Shown here one piece after another: positions 51,825 through 61,161 of a stretch of DNA of 64,000 nt. How positions within the stretch are numbered: position 1 is the first letter of the stretch; each line of letters begins with the position of its first letter. The notes under the pieces are model-generated. The model did not search any database. It was not told where the DNA came from and saw nothing but the letters and a program-made list of their open reading frames with translations. A program made the translations under genes and the position numbers. The DNA lies in contig CAVXZL010000008.1 of the NCBI GenBank assembly GCA_963766345.1, positions 372,001-436,000 of the forward strand, in the 5' to 3' direction. The DNA is from DASVFB01 sp963766345 (GTDB lineage Bacteria > Actinomycetota > Thermoleophilia > Gaiellales > Gaiellaceae).

Positions 51825-52896
51825 TGGCCGCGATGTTAAGGAGGATTCCGACCGCGACGAGCTCCACCACGAGGCTCGACCCGCCGTACGAGACGAACGG
51901 GAGCGGGATTCCCGTCAGCGGCGCGAGCCCCAGGACGGCCGCGAGGTTGATCGCGGCCTGGCCGCACACGAGCGCCGTGAGCCCCGCGGCGAGGCGCTTG
52001 CCGAACGGATCGCGGCACTCGAGCGCCGTCTTCAGCCCCGCCCAGGCGAAGAGGACGTACGCGAGGATCAGCGACGCCGTACCCATGAGCCCGAGCTCCT
52101 CGCCGATGACGGCGAAGATCATGTCGGTGTGCGCCTCCGGCAGGAAGTGGATCTTCTGCACGCCCTGGCCGAGCCCGTCGCCGACGATGTGGCCGGACCC
52201 GAGCCCGATCTGCGCCTGCACGATCTGGAACCCAGATCCCTGCGGGTCCTGCCACGGGTCGAGGAAGCTGAAGAGCCGAGCGCGCATGTAGGCGCGCGTC
52301 AGGACCATCAGCAGCCCGCCGAGGCACAGCAATGCGAAGCCGCCGCCGAGAATTCGCAGGCGCGTGCCCGACACGAAGAGCACCGCGCCGACCATCACGG
52401 TCAGCGTGATCGCCGTCCCGAGATCCGGCTCGAGCAGGATGACCAGCAGGAACCCGCCGAGCAACAGCCCGATCGGGCGCCACAGTTCCTTGAGCGACTC
52501 CGGGGGCTTCCGGCGGGCGAGGTGCGCCGCGAGCCAAACGGTGAATGCGAGCTTCGCAAGCTCCGACGGCTGGACGGTCAGCGGCCCGAAGCTGACCCAA
52601 CGGCGCGCACCGTTCACCGGGTGCGCCACGACCAGCACCGCTGCGCAGGCGACGAGCGCGACGGCGACGAGCGTCGGCGCAAGCGGCCGTAGGCGCGTGT
52701 ACTTCCAGCGCGAGGCGACGATGAGACCGACGACGCCGAGCACGGCGAACGTTCCCTGACGCTCGAGGTACGACATCGGGTTCGCGCCGCCGACGACGGC
52801 CGACGCCGACGTCGCGCTGTAGACCATCACGATTCCGAACGCCGTCAGCGCAAGCGTGACGAGCGTCAGGACGTGCCACTCAGGCTTTCTCCCCAC
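51667..52896 (-). CDS. ftsW: lipid II glycosyltransferase FtsW (SEDS family)
   Basis: The 409-residue protein has ten membrane helices, with the SEDS landmarks ARRWVSFGPLTVQPSELAKLA, EPDLGTAITL and HTDMIFAVIGEELG, and the last helices ending PLPFVSYGGSSLVVELVAVGILLNIA. It polymerises glycan strands together with FtsI. After the normal end the frame stays open for about 52 more residues (an Arg/Ala-rich tail) that run across the murG start. The tail is probably not functional. Confidence 0.94.
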   Translation of the reverse strand: MGRKPEWHVLTLVTLALTAFGIVMVYSATSASAVVGGANPMSYLERQGTFAVLGVVGLIVASRWKYTRLRPLAPTLVAVALVACAAVLVVAHPVNGARRWVSFGPLTVQPSELAKLAFTVWLAAHLARRKPPESLKELWRPIGLLLGGFLLVILLEPDLGTAITLTVMVGAVLFVSGTRLRILGGGFALLCLGGLLMVLTRAYMRARLFSFLDPWQDPQGSGFQIVQAQIGLGSGHIVGDGLGQGVQKIHFLPEAHTDMIFAVIGEELGLMGTASLILAYVLFAWAGLKTALECRDPFGKRLAAGLTALVCGQAAINLAAVLGLAPLTGIPLPFVSYGGSSLVVELVAVGILLNIAASGARAAAEVPDRSRGNGRTRAAGAGGRGRVAEPRRPRDVRRVAGSRRSAARS

Positions 52897-52899
52897 CTT

Positions 52900-54066
52900 C
52901 TAAGGGAGCTTCGACACGAGCCTCCTGAACTCCTCGCCGCGCTTCTCGAAGTTGTCGTACTGGTCGTAGCTCGCGCACGCCGGCGACAGGAGCACGACAT
53001 CGCCGGGCTTCGCCTCGACCGCCGCGTGCTCCACCGCGCGCTCGATCGTCCCCGCGCGCTCGAAGCTTCTCCCGGCGGCTTCGAGCGCGTCGGCGAGCTC
53101 GTCCGACGCCTCGCCGACGAGATAGACGGCTGCGATGCGTTCGGGCAACCCGCGGGCGAAGGCGTTGTAATCCTCGCCCTTCGCGCGGCCGCCGAGGATG
53201 AGCCGCACCGGCCCGTCGAACGCCTCGACCCCGGCTCGCGCGGCGAGCGTGTTCGTCGCGATCGAGTCGTTGACCCAGCGGACGCCGCCTCGCTCGCGCA
53301 CGAGCTCGAGCCGATGCGGCACGCCGCGGAACTCCCACAGGGCCTCAGCGACGGCGTCGTCGGGAATGCCGACGGCACGGGCGACGGCGGTGGCGGCGGC
53401 GGCGTTCGCTCGATTGTGGCGGCCCGGCAGCCGCGGCTCCGCCGGCAATGGATCGTCCGCGGAGAACTCGGTTCCTTCCAACCCCAGTCCGCGAGGCACG
53501 ACCTTGTGCCGAGCACGCTCGAAGATCCGCAGCTTCGCGGCCCGGTAGCGCTCGAACGTGCCGTGGCGGTCGAGATGATCCGGCTCGACATTCAACAGCA
53601 CGGCGACCTCGAGCGCGAGCTCGTGGACGTCCTCGAGCTGGAACGACGACAGCTCGCAGACGATCCATGCGTCGTCCCGCGCCTCGACTGCGCTCAGCGG
53701 CCGACCGACGTTTCCGGCGACGACGACCTCGCGGCCGGCGGCGCGGAAGATCTCGCCGAGCAGCTCGGACGTCGTCGTCTTGCCTTTCGTGCCGGTAACG
53801 CCGATGAACGGACGCGGCGCGAGCAGGCTCCAGCCGAGCTCGACCTCCGACCAGACCGGGATGCCGCGTCGTCGCGCCTCGGCGACGAGCGGCCGCTCAC
53901 CCGGCACGCCCGGGTTCTTGACGACAAGCTCGACGCCTTCGAGCAGCCCGAGCTCTTCCTCGTTGCCGAGCGCGGCGTCGACTCGCACGACCTCGTCGCC
54001 CCGGCCTTCGAGCGCGGCGGCGGCGGCGACGCCCGACCGCGCCAGTCCGTAGACGAGCACTCTCAC
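52900..54066 (-). CDS. murD: UDP-MurNAc-L-alanine--D-glutamate ligase
   Basis: GTG 54066 gives 388 residues and overlaps the mraY stop (GTGA). The ATP loop is FIGVTGTKGKTTTSEL. ELSSFQLEDVHEL, LNVEPDHLDRHGTFERY, GRHNRANAAAA and VNDSIATNTLAA follow in family order. It adds D-Glu to UDP-MurNAc-L-Ala. Length is a little under the usual 430-450, with a short N-terminal domain. Confidence 0.96.
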   Translation of the reverse strand: MRVLVYGLARSGVAAAAALEGRGDEVVRVDAALGNEEELGLLEGVELVVKNPGVPGERPLVAEARRRGIPVWSEVELGWSLLAPRPFIGVTGTKGKTTTSELLGEIFRAAGREVVVAGNVGRPLSAVEARDDAWIVCELSSFQLEDVHELALEVAVLLNVEPDHLDRHGTFERYRAAKLRIFERARHKVVPRGLGLEGTEFSADDPLPAEPRLPGRHNRANAAAATAVARAVGIPDDAVAEALWEFRGVPHRLELVRERGGVRWVNDSIATNTLAARAGVEAFDGPVRLILGGRAKGEDYNAFARGLPERIAAVYLVGEASDELADALEAAGRSFERAGTIERAVEHAAVEAKPGDVVLLSPACASYDQYDNFEKRGEEFRRLVSKLP

Positions 54067-55082
54067 CCGCGGAAGTTCAGGTAATAGCGGTAGAAGAGCG
54101 CGAAGCCGATCGCGCAGAGGATCCCGTGGAGGATCCAGAAGCGCACCATGATCTTCGTCTCCGACCACGCCTTCATCTCGAAGTGATGGTGAATCGGCGC
54201 GATGAGGAACACCCGTCGCCCGAGGTACTTGAACGAGAAGACCTGGATGATCACGGAGAGCGCCTCGACCACGTACACGCCGCCGATGAAGAGGAGCAGC
54301 ACCTCGACCTTCATCACGATCGCGAAGCCCGCCATCGCGCCGCCGAGCGCCATCGAGCCGGTGTCGCCCATGAAGACCTCCGCGGGGAAGGCGTTGTACC
54401 AGAGGAAGCCCACCGCGGCCCCGATCAGCGCAGCGCCGATGATCGCGAGGTCGAGCTTCGAAAGGCTTCGCAGCTCGGGGCGGCGGCTCGACCGGATGAA
54501 GAGCAGGACGGCCATCGTCGTGAACGTGAAGAGCGAGATGATCGCCGTCCCCGCGGCGAGACCGTCGAGCCCGTCGGTGAGGTTGACGCCGTTCGAAGCG
54601 CCGGCGATGACGAGGAAGATGAAGACGAACCAGAGTGGCCCGAGCGGGATGCGCCAGCCCGTGACCGGTAGGAGAACCGACGTCAGGTGATTGAGATCGG
54701 CTTGCGTCATCAGGTAGCCGGTGACGGCCGCGACGCCTGCGAGCAGCAGCAGCTTCCAGCGCCCGGCGAGCCCGAGCGAGCGCTTGTGCGTGAACTTGAT
54801 GAAGTCGTCGAGGAAGCCGATCAGGCCGCACGCGAGCGTCACGAACACGACCGTGAGCCCCGACAGCTTGTACTTCGAGAACACGAAGAACGCGAGGGAG
54901 GCGGCGAGCAGGATGAGGATCCCTCCGGCGGTCGGCGTCCCGCGTTTCGCAAGATGTCGTGCCGGTCCTTCCTCGCGGATCTGCTGTCCGAGCTCCTTGC
55001 GCCGCAGGAACTCGATGAAGCGCGGTCCGGCGAAGATCGAGACGACGCCGGCCACGATGCCTGCGATGAGGACTCGCGTCAT
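54063..55082 (-). CDS. mraY: phospho-MurNAc-pentapeptide transferase
   Basis: The 339-residue membrane enzyme has ten helices. Catalytic Asp residues are in GFLDDFIKFTHKRSLGL and ASNGVNLTDGLDGLAAG, with NAFPAEVFMGDTGSMALGG and the HHH motif LIAPIHHHFEMKAWSE. It moves phospho-MurNAc-pentapeptide onto undecaprenyl phosphate to make lipid I. It overlaps murF and murD by 4 nt each. Confidence 0.97.
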   Translation of the reverse strand: MTRVLIAGIVAGVVSIFAGPRFIEFLRRKELGQQIREEGPARHLAKRGTPTAGGILILLAASLAFFVFSKYKLSGLTVVFVTLACGLIGFLDDFIKFTHKRSLGLAGRWKLLLLAGVAAVTGYLMTQADLNHLTSVLLPVTGWRIPLGPLWFVFIFLVIAGASNGVNLTDGLDGLAAGTAIISLFTFTTMAVLLFIRSSRRPELRSLSKLDLAIIGAALIGAAVGFLWYNAFPAEVFMGDTGSMALGGAMAGFAIVMKVEVLLLFIGGVYVVEALSVIIQVFSFKYLGRRVFLIAPIHHHFEMKAWSETKIMVRFWILHGILCAIGFALFYRYYLNFRG

Positions 55083-56308
55083 GCGGTCACGCCGGCCAGT
55101 GCATCCGCGACGCGTTCGAGGCCGAGCACGCGCGCGCCCTTGACGAGAACGCAGTCGCCGGGCTCGAGCTCCGCCCGCACGAGCGCCAGCGCCTCGTCGG
55201 CGTCCGCCGCGTAAAGGCCCCCGTACACGCGCGCGCGCTCGCCGACCGAGACGAGGACGTCGACTCCGATCTCGTCGATCGACCGCGCGACCTCGTCGTG
55301 CGCCTCGTCGCTGTAGCTGCCGAGCTCCGCCATCTCGCCGAGGACGGCGACTCGCCGCCGGCCGGCGGCGAGGACGCGCAGGTGCTCGAGCGCTGCGCGC
55401 ATCGAGAGCGGGTTCGCGTTCCATGCGTCGTTGACGAGCAGCCCGCCGCCGGGCAGCGGCAGCTCCTGGTTCCGCCACTCGGTGAACGCGACGTCGAGCC
55501 GCTCGGGGACGTCGAGGCCGAGTGCTCGGGCGGCGGCGAACGCGATGACCGCGTTCTGCGCGAGGTGTTGCGCGCTGAAGTTGACCTCGGTGGAGCCGAT
55601 CGACGTGCGCAGAAACGGCGGCTCGAAGGACTCGAGCCTCACGCTCTCGCCGACGCGGACCACGACGATGTCGTCGCGGCCGACGGGAAAGCCGACTGGA
55701 ACGATCGCCGTGCCGGCGGGCGGCAGTGCCGCGATCAACTCGCTCTTCGCGCGCACGACGCCGTCGAGCGTTCCGACCTTCTCGAGATGCACGGGAGCGA
55801 TGTTCGTGATCACGCCGATCTGCGGACGAGTGAACTCGCAGAGCTCCGCGATCTGGCCGAAGCCGCGCATCGCGACCTCGACGATGCAGATCTCGGTGTC
55901 GGGCTCGAGCCGGCAGAGCGTGAGCGGCACGCCGATCTCGTTGTTGAAGCTCTGCTCCGCCGCAACGGTGCGTGCCTGCCGGGCGCAGATCGCGCGGAGG
56001 ATGTCCTTCGTCGACGTCTTTCCCATCGAGCCAGTGATCGCGACGAGGCGCGCGCCGCTGCGGTCGCGCACGGTCCCCGCGATCGCTGCGAGCGCCGCGA
56101 AGGGGTCGTCGGGCACGAGCGTCGCCGCCGCGCCGCGCGCGAACGCATGCTTCGTGTACGCGGCGCCGTCGCCGACCGCGACGAAGAGGTCGCCCTCCTC
56201 GATCCGGCGCGAGTCGACCTGCACGCCTGTGACCTCGGACGCCCACACGGCGCGCTCCCACCGTCCCGGGGCCAGGCCCCGGAGCATGTCCAGCTCGAGC
56301 GGGATCAC
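55079..56308 (-). CDS. murF: UDP-MurNAc-tripeptide--D-Ala-D-Ala ligase
   Basis: GTG 56308 gives 409 residues. The ATP loop is LVAITGSMGKTSTKDIL. QSFNNEIGVPLTL, IGVITNIAPVHLEKVGT and VNDAWNANPLSMRAALEHL are typical. It completes the pentapeptide. Near the N-terminus the DNA carries a perfect 17-bp palindrome (56266-56282) encoding LRGLAPGR. Confidence 0.95.
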   Translation of the reverse strand: MIPLELDMLRGLAPGRWERAVWASEVTGVQVDSRRIEEGDLFVAVGDGAAYTKHAFARGAAATLVPDDPFAALAAIAGTVRDRSGARLVAITGSMGKTSTKDILRAICARQARTVAAEQSFNNEIGVPLTLCRLEPDTEICIVEVAMRGFGQIAELCEFTRPQIGVITNIAPVHLEKVGTLDGVVRAKSELIAALPPAGTAIVPVGFPVGRDDIVVVRVGESVRLESFEPPFLRTSIGSTEVNFSAQHLAQNAVIAFAAARALGLDVPERLDVAFTEWRNQELPLPGGGLLVNDAWNANPLSMRAALEHLRVLAAGRRRVAVLGEMAELGSYSDEAHDEVARSIDEIGVDVLVSVGERARVYGGLYAADADEALALVRAELEPGDCVLVKGARVLGLERVADALAGVTA

Positions 56309-57666
56309 GCGGGCTGCAGCGCGCGCAGCACGTCGCGCGCGACCTCGCGATCGTCGAAGGGATGCGTTACGCGCGCGATCTCCTGTCCTTGCTCGTGCCC
56401 CTTCCCGGCGATCAGCACGACGTCTCCTTCGCGGCCGGACTCGATCGCCCTTGCGATCGCCGCGCGCCGGTCGGGCTCGACCTCGAGCTGCGGCGCTCCG
56501 GCGAGGATCTCGTCGATGATCGCGAGCGGGTCTTCGCTGCGCGGATTGTCGGACGTGACGATGGCGACGTCGGCGAGCTCGTGCGCGATCCTCCCCATGA
56601 GCGGGCGCTTCTCGCGGTCGCGGTCGCCGCCGCAGCCGAAAACGCAGATGACGCGTCCTTCGCTCAGCCGGCGCGCCTCTAGCAGCACGCGCTCGAGCGA
56701 CGCCGGCTTGTGCGCGTAGTCGACGATCACGGCGAACGGCTGGCCCTCGTCGACGAACTCGAGCCTTCCGGGCACGCCGTCCACGGCTTCGATGCCCTCG
56801 CGGATCGCGTCCTCGCCGACGCCGAGCGCGCGCGCCGCAGAGGCAGCCGCAAGGGCGTTCTCGAGATTGAAGCGGCCGCGTAGCTTCAGGTTCGCGTCGA
56901 GCGCGTCGCGATCCGCGTCGAAGACGATCGGATCGTCGAGCTCGGCCGCGAGGCGCCGGCCCCACGGGTCGCCGACGTTGACGACGGCGCGCTCGGCCTG
57001 CGCGAAGAGCCGGCGCTTCGCGGCGAAGTACGCCTCCATCGTGCCGTGGAAGTCGAGGTGCTCGTGCGCGAGGTTCGTGAAGACGAGCACGGCGAAGCGC
57101 ACGCCGTCGAGCCGGCCCTGGACCGATGCGTGCGACGTCGCCTCCATCGTGCACGACGCGTTGTGGGCTTCGACCATCTCGCGGAAGAGCCGCTGCAGGT
57201 CGATCGCCTCGGGCGTGTTGAGCGCAGCGGGCCGAACGTCGTCGCCCACCCGCCGCTCGAGGTTCGTGAGCAGCCCGGGGCGACGGCCGGCCGCGCGCAG
57301 GATCTCGTGCAGCAGGTACGTCGTCGTCGTCTTCCCCGCGGTGCCCGTCACGGCGGCGACGTCGAGCTCGCGACTTGGATCGCGGAAGAAGGCGACGGCC
57401 GCAGGCGCCATCGCGCGGCGCGAGTCCGCGACGACGAGCTGCGGCGCTTCCACGTCGAGCGCGCGCTCGACCACGAGGGCGGCGGCCCCGTGTGCCACGG
57501 CATGTGCCCCGAGGTCGTGCCCGTCCGAACGAGAGCCGCGGACGCAGAAGAAGAGGGCGCCCGGACCGACGGCGCGGGTGTCGTAAGCGAGATCCGCGAT
57601 GTCCACGGCCGCGGCGTTCACGATCTCAGTGGGCGCGAGCGCCTGGGCCAGCAGCTCGAGCTGCAT
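56305..57666 (-). CDS. murE: UDP-MurNAc-L-Ala-D-Glu--meso-diaminopimelate ligase
   Basis: The 453-residue ligase has the ATP loop GTAGKTTTT (108-116), the carbamylated Lys217 in EAYFAAKRRL, and DNPR at 373-376 (TSDNPRSEDP). DNPR marks enzymes that add meso-diaminopimelate, so the peptidoglycan is mDAP type. It is the first of the Mur ligases in the cluster and follows ftsI by 9 nt. Confidence 0.96.
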   Translation of the reverse strand: MQLELLAQALAPTEIVNAAAVDIADLAYDTRAVGPGALFFCVRGSRSDGHDLGAHAVAHGAAALVVERALDVEAPQLVVADSRRAMAPAAVAFFRDPSRELDVAAVTGTAGKTTTTYLLHEILRAAGRRPGLLTNLERRVGDDVRPAALNTPEAIDLQRLFREMVEAHNASCTMEATSHASVQGRLDGVRFAVLVFTNLAHEHLDFHGTMEAYFAAKRRLFAQAERAVVNVGDPWGRRLAAELDDPIVFDADRDALDANLKLRGRFNLENALAAASAARALGVGEDAIREGIEAVDGVPGRLEFVDEGQPFAVIVDYAHKPASLERVLLEARRLSEGRVICVFGCGGDRDREKRPLMGRIAHELADVAIVTSDNPRSEDPLAIIDEILAGAPQLEVEPDRRAAIARAIESGREGDVVLIAGKGHEQGQEIARVTHPFDDREVARDVLRALQPA

Positions 57667-57675
57667 GCCTAGAGG

Positions 57676-59364
57676 CTAGTGAACGGCTTCGACGCCGTCG
57701 GGCGGAACCTCGAGGTACTGCAGGTCGTACTGGGCGATCTGGGCGAACGCGGGCGCCGCGACGACGCCGCCCCAGATCGCGCCGTGGGGCTCGTCGACCA
57801 TCACGAGGACGACCAGCCGCGGCCGCGACGCCGGCACCATCCCGACGAAGGACGCGACGTAGCGCCCGCCCGAATAGCCGCCGTGCTCGTCCGGCTTCTG
57901 CGCAGTCCCCGTCTTGCCGGCGACGCGGTAGCCGGGCACCGCCGCGAGCGTCCCAGTCCCCTCGCGGACGACGTTCTGCAGCATTCCGTTCAGCTCGGCG
58001 GCGATCGCCCGCCGGAGGACGCGACGCTTCTTCGGCCGCGCCGCTCGATGCCCGTCGATGCGCTCGATCAGATGCGGCTGCACCGACACGCCGCGGTTCG
58101 CGACCATCGCGTACGCGGCGGCCATCTGCATCGGCGTCACCGCGACGCCCTGGCCGATCGGCACGTTTCCGATCGTCGAGCCGGACCATTCGTCGGGCCG
58201 CAGGACGAAGCCCTGACTCTCGCCGGGGAAGGCGATGCCCGTCGTCGAACCGAAGCCGAAGCGCCGCATCCACCGGTAGAGGCGCGTCGGCCCGAGCTTC
58301 TCGGCAAGCGTGATCGCGCCCACGTTCGACGACTGCGCAAGGATGCGCGCGACGCTCATCGTCTCCGTCCCGCGCGTCTCGGCGTCGTGGATCACGCGAT
58401 CGGCGACGTGGATCGAGTAGGGCAGCGTGAACGTCGTGCCCGGCGTGACGATTCGGTCCGAGAGGACTCCTGCGACGGTGACGAGCTTGAACGTCGAGCC
58501 GGGCTCGTAGACGTCGGTCACCGCGCGGTTCCGCGTCACGGCCGACGGCGTCGAACCGAAGTTGTTCGCGTCGAACCCGGGCGCGTTCGCCATCGCGAGC
58601 ACGTCGCCGTTCCGCGGGTCGAGCACGACGGCGGTCGCACCCTTTGCATGCCACTGGTTGATCGTCTGCCGCAGCACCGCCTCCGCGTTCGCCTGGATCG
58701 TGTGATCGATCGTGAGACGCACGTTGCGCCCGTCGACCGCGGGGCGCGCATGCACCACGTCGAGCACGTGCCCGAGCGCGTCGATCGTCCGGGTCTCTCC
58801 ACCCGGACGACCGGCGAGCGTCTTGTCGAGCTCGAGCTCGAGTCCGGAGAGGCCGTGGTTGTCGAGGCCCGCGTAGCCGAGGATGTGCGACGCCACGGAG
58901 CCCTGCGGATAGAAGCGGCGCTCCTCCGGATAGAAGCCGAGGCCGGCGAGGTTCAGCTTCTCGAGGCGAGCCGCCTTGGCAGGATCGGCCTTACGCGCGA
59001 CGTAGACGAAGCTCGCCTTCCTGTTCAAGAGCTGATCGCCGAGCGCGTTCGCGTCGACGCCGAGGATGCGCCCCGCGGCCGTCGCGACCGCGCGGGGGTC
59101 GCGCACTTGCCGCGGGTCGGCGTAGACCGTGGTCGCCTGCTCGCCGATCGCGAGCTGCACGCCGGTCCGGTCGAAGATCGTCCCTCGCGACGCAGGCAGG
59201 ACGACCGTCGCACGGTGCTGCTTCGCAGCGAGGCTCGAGAGCGAGCCCGCCTGCACCGCCTGCAGCCACGCCGCCCGGCCGAGCAGCACGGCGAAGCCGG
59301 CGATGAGGATCATCAGGAGGAGCCGGAGCCTACGGTTGACCGGGTTCCGGCGGCGAGCAGGCAC
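57676..59364 (-). CDS. ftsI: division-specific transpeptidase FtsI (PBP3-like)
   Basis: The 562-residue class B penicillin-binding protein has one N-terminal membrane helix (LLLMILIAGFAVLLGRAAW), a dimerisation domain (SRGTIFDRTGVQLA), and the transpeptidase domain with S290-T-F-K293 (YEPGSTFKLVT), S345-S-N347 and KTGTAQKP near 478. It cross-links septal peptidoglycan with FtsW. A C-terminal PASTA region is absent. The GTG start overlaps the ftsL stop by one base. Confidence 0.95.
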   Translation of the reverse strand: MPARRRNPVNRRLRLLLMILIAGFAVLLGRAAWLQAVQAGSLSSLAAKQHRATVVLPASRGTIFDRTGVQLAIGEQATTVYADPRQVRDPRAVATAAGRILGVDANALGDQLLNRKASFVYVARKADPAKAARLEKLNLAGLGFYPEERRFYPQGSVASHILGYAGLDNHGLSGLELELDKTLAGRPGGETRTIDALGHVLDVVHARPAVDGRNVRLTIDHTIQANAEAVLRQTINQWHAKGATAVVLDPRNGDVLAMANAPGFDANNFGSTPSAVTRNRAVTDVYEPGSTFKLVTVAGVLSDRIVTPGTTFTLPYSIHVADRVIHDAETRGTETMSVARILAQSSNVGAITLAEKLGPTRLYRWMRRFGFGSTTGIAFPGESQGFVLRPDEWSGSTIGNVPIGQGVAVTPMQMAAAYAMVANRGVSVQPHLIERIDGHRAARPKKRRVLRRAIAAELNGMLQNVVREGTGTLAAVPGYRVAGKTGTAQKPDEHGGYSGGRYVASFVGMVPASRPRLVVLVMVDEPHGAIWGGVVAAPAFAQIAQYDLQYLEVPPDGVEAVH

Positions 59365-59720
59365 TAGCGCTTGGGAAGCTCCACGTACGTCGTCTGCTTC
59401 GCGGGAACGAGGCCGAGCCGCGCCTTCGCGCGCGCCTGGATGAGCGGCGATGCCTTCGCGGTCGAGAACTGCGACGCGAGGGTCGCGTTCTCATCCCGCA
59501 GCGAAGTGCGGTCGCGAGAGAGCTGATCGAGGCGAACGTTCAGCTGGAGCACGGCTACGTTGAGCGCGACGAGCCCGGCAAGCACCACGGCCGCCGCGAC
59601 GATCCACACGACGCCGCTGCGGAGCGGATCGCGCCGGCGACGGGCACGCGTGCGCGGCCGCCGCCCTTGCTCGATCGGCGGCGCTTCCGTGTACGCGACT
59701 GCGGCGGACCAGGACGCCAC
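59364..59720 (-). CDS. ftsL: FtsL-like septum protein
   Basis: The 118-residue bitopic protein starts at GTG. A basic cytosolic N-terminus (RRPRTRARRRRDPLRSG) precedes one membrane helix (VVWIVAAAVVLAGLVALNVAV) and a coiled coil (LNVRLDQLSRDRTSLRDENATLASQFST). Position between rsmH and ftsI identifies it as FtsL despite weak sequence conservation in the family. It bridges FtsQ and FtsB to the FtsW/FtsI enzymes. Confidence 0.8.
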   Translation of the reverse strand: MASWSAAVAYTEAPPIEQGRRPRTRARRRRDPLRSGVVWIVAAAVVLAGLVALNVAVLQLNVRLDQLSRDRTSLRDENATLASQFSTAKASPLIQARAKARLGLVPAKQTTYVELPKR

Positions 59721-59742
59721 TAGACCTTCCGCCTTCCCGAGC

Positions 59743-60693
59743 TCAAACCTTCACCGCCACTCGAAGCTTCGCCGAGGCGGCGCGCGGGTTGTGCGCGACC
59801 TCGTCGTCCGACGGCCGCAAGGGCCGCCGCGACAACGCGCGCAGGATCGGCTCGTTGCCGCACACGCACACGGGGAAGTCGGGCGGACACGTGCACCCAC
59901 GTTCGCCCGCGCGCATGAACTGCTTCACGATGCGGTCCTCGAGCGAGTGGAAGCTGATCACCGCGAGACGTCCGCCTGGACGCAGCATCGCGAAGGCCGC
60001 CGGCAGCGCACGCTCGAGCGCGCCCAGCTCGTCGTTCACTGCGATCCGCAGCGCCTGGAAGACACGCTTCGCGGGATGTCCGTCGCCGAAGCGCGCAGGC
60101 GCGGGAATCGCGGACTTGATGACGTCGACGAGCTCGAACGTCGACGCGATCGGGCGCCGGCGGACGATCGCCCGCGCGATCTGCCGCGCGTACCGCTCCT
60201 CGCCGTACCGCTTGAAGATGTTCGCGAGCTCGCGCTCCGGCTCTTCGTTCACGAGCTCGGCCGCGGTGAGCTCGCCGGACGGGTCCATGCGCATGTCGAG
60301 CGGCGCATCCGTCGCGTACGAGAACCCGCGCGAAGGCACGTCGAGCTGCATCGAAGAGACCCCCAGATCGAGCAGGACGACGTCTGCTTCGACGCCGTTC
60401 GCCGCAAGCCCTTCCAGGACGAGCGAGAGCTCGCCCCGGAGCAGACGCGGCTGCAGGCTTCCGTACCGGCGCTTGAAGCTGTCGAAGTACGGCTGGACGG
60501 TCGGGTCGCGGTCGACCGCGATGTAGCGCCCCTGCGCGTGCAGGTCCGCGGCGAGCAGCGCGGCGTGGCCGCCGGCGCCGAACGTGGCGTCGACGACGGT
60601 CTCGCCGGGTTGCACCGCGAGAAGCCGGCGGACGTCGTCCGCCAGCGCTGGGATGTGATCACTCGTTTTTCGCTGCAAGACGCTCGGCAACAT
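59743..60693 (-). CDS. rsmH: 16S rRNA (cytosine1402-N4)-methyltransferase
   Basis: The 316-residue protein has the SAM site VVDATFGAGGHAALL, YIAVDRDPTV, DVVLLDLGVSSMQLDVPSRGFSYATDAPLDMRMDP and the C-terminal RLAVISFHSLEDRIVKQFM. It methylates C1402 of 16S rRNA. Its start overlaps the mraZ end by 35 nt (a TTG at 60678 is an alternative). CxCP-type cysteines near the end (GCTCPPDFPVCVCG) are typical of the family. Confidence 0.96.
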   Translation of the reverse strand: MLPSVLQRKTSDHIPALADDVRRLLAVQPGETVVDATFGAGGHAALLAADLHAQGRYIAVDRDPTVQPYFDSFKRRYGSLQPRLLRGELSLVLEGLAANGVEADVVLLDLGVSSMQLDVPSRGFSYATDAPLDMRMDPSGELTAAELVNEEPERELANIFKRYGEERYARQIARAIVRRRPIASTFELVDVIKSAIPAPARFGDGHPAKRVFQALRIAVNDELGALERALPAAFAMLRPGGRLAVISFHSLEDRIVKQFMRAGERGCTCPPDFPVCVCGNEPILRALSRRPLRPSDDEVAHNPRAASAKLRVAVKV

Positions 60694-61093
60694 CTACAGC
60701 ACTCCCTTCGATCTCGGCGAGCTCATGACCCCACGCTTCGCGATCCCAGATCTCGACGTGGTCTCGCAATCCCGCGACGACGACCTCACGACCGAGCTGC
60801 GCGTGTGCGAGCAGCGGCACCGGGATCATCACGCGGCCCTGTTTGTCGAGCTCGGCCTCGGCCGCCCCGGCGAAGAGAAGGCGCTGGATCTTGCGCGCCT
60901 CCTGGCTGAACGGATCCAGCGCGGCGAGTCGAGAGTCGACGAGTCGATCCCAATCCTCACGACGGTAGGCCTGGAGACAACGTTCGACCCCTTTCGCGAC
61001 GACGAGCCCCTCGGCGAAGGATTCGCGAAACTTGGCGGGAAGGGTGAGACGGTTCTTGTCATCGATCGTGTGCTCGTGCGTTCCGAGGAGCAT
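60659..61093 (-). CDS. mraZ: transcriptional regulator MraZ
   Basis: ATG 61093 gives 144 residues, starting MLLGTHEHTIDDKNRLTLPAKFRESF, the usual MraZ start. Two SpoVT/AbrB-like repeats are present; the second is AEAELDKQGRVMIPVPLLAHAQLGREVVVAGLRDHVEIWD. It forms a ring-shaped oligomer that represses its own operon by binding TGGGN repeats. Three such repeats lie just upstream (61109-61136). It heads the dcw cluster. Confidence 0.94.
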   Translation of the reverse strand: MLLGTHEHTIDDKNRLTLPAKFRESFAEGLVVAKGVERCLQAYRREDWDRLVDSRLAALDPFSQEARKIQRLLFAGAAEAELDKQGRVMIPVPLLAHAQLGREVVVAGLRDHVEIWDREAWGHELAEIEGSAVDVAERLAAKNE

Positions 61094-61108
61094 CTGAGGC
61101 CTGGGACT

Positions 61109-61154
61109 CCCCACCACTGTTCCCCACTCTGCCCCACACTAATCCACTTGTCAA
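61109..61154 (-). promoter_or_regulatory. MraZ boxes and dcw promoter
   Basis: On the minus strand, three TGGGG boxes lie at 61136-61132, 61126-61122 and 61113-61109, the first two exactly 10 bp apart as in known MraZ operators. A TTGACA at 61154-61149 would be the -35 element, with a weak -10 (CAGAGT) 17 nt later, so the boxes cover the core promoter and start site. Confidence 0.65.
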
Positions 61155-61161
61155 CCCCTCG

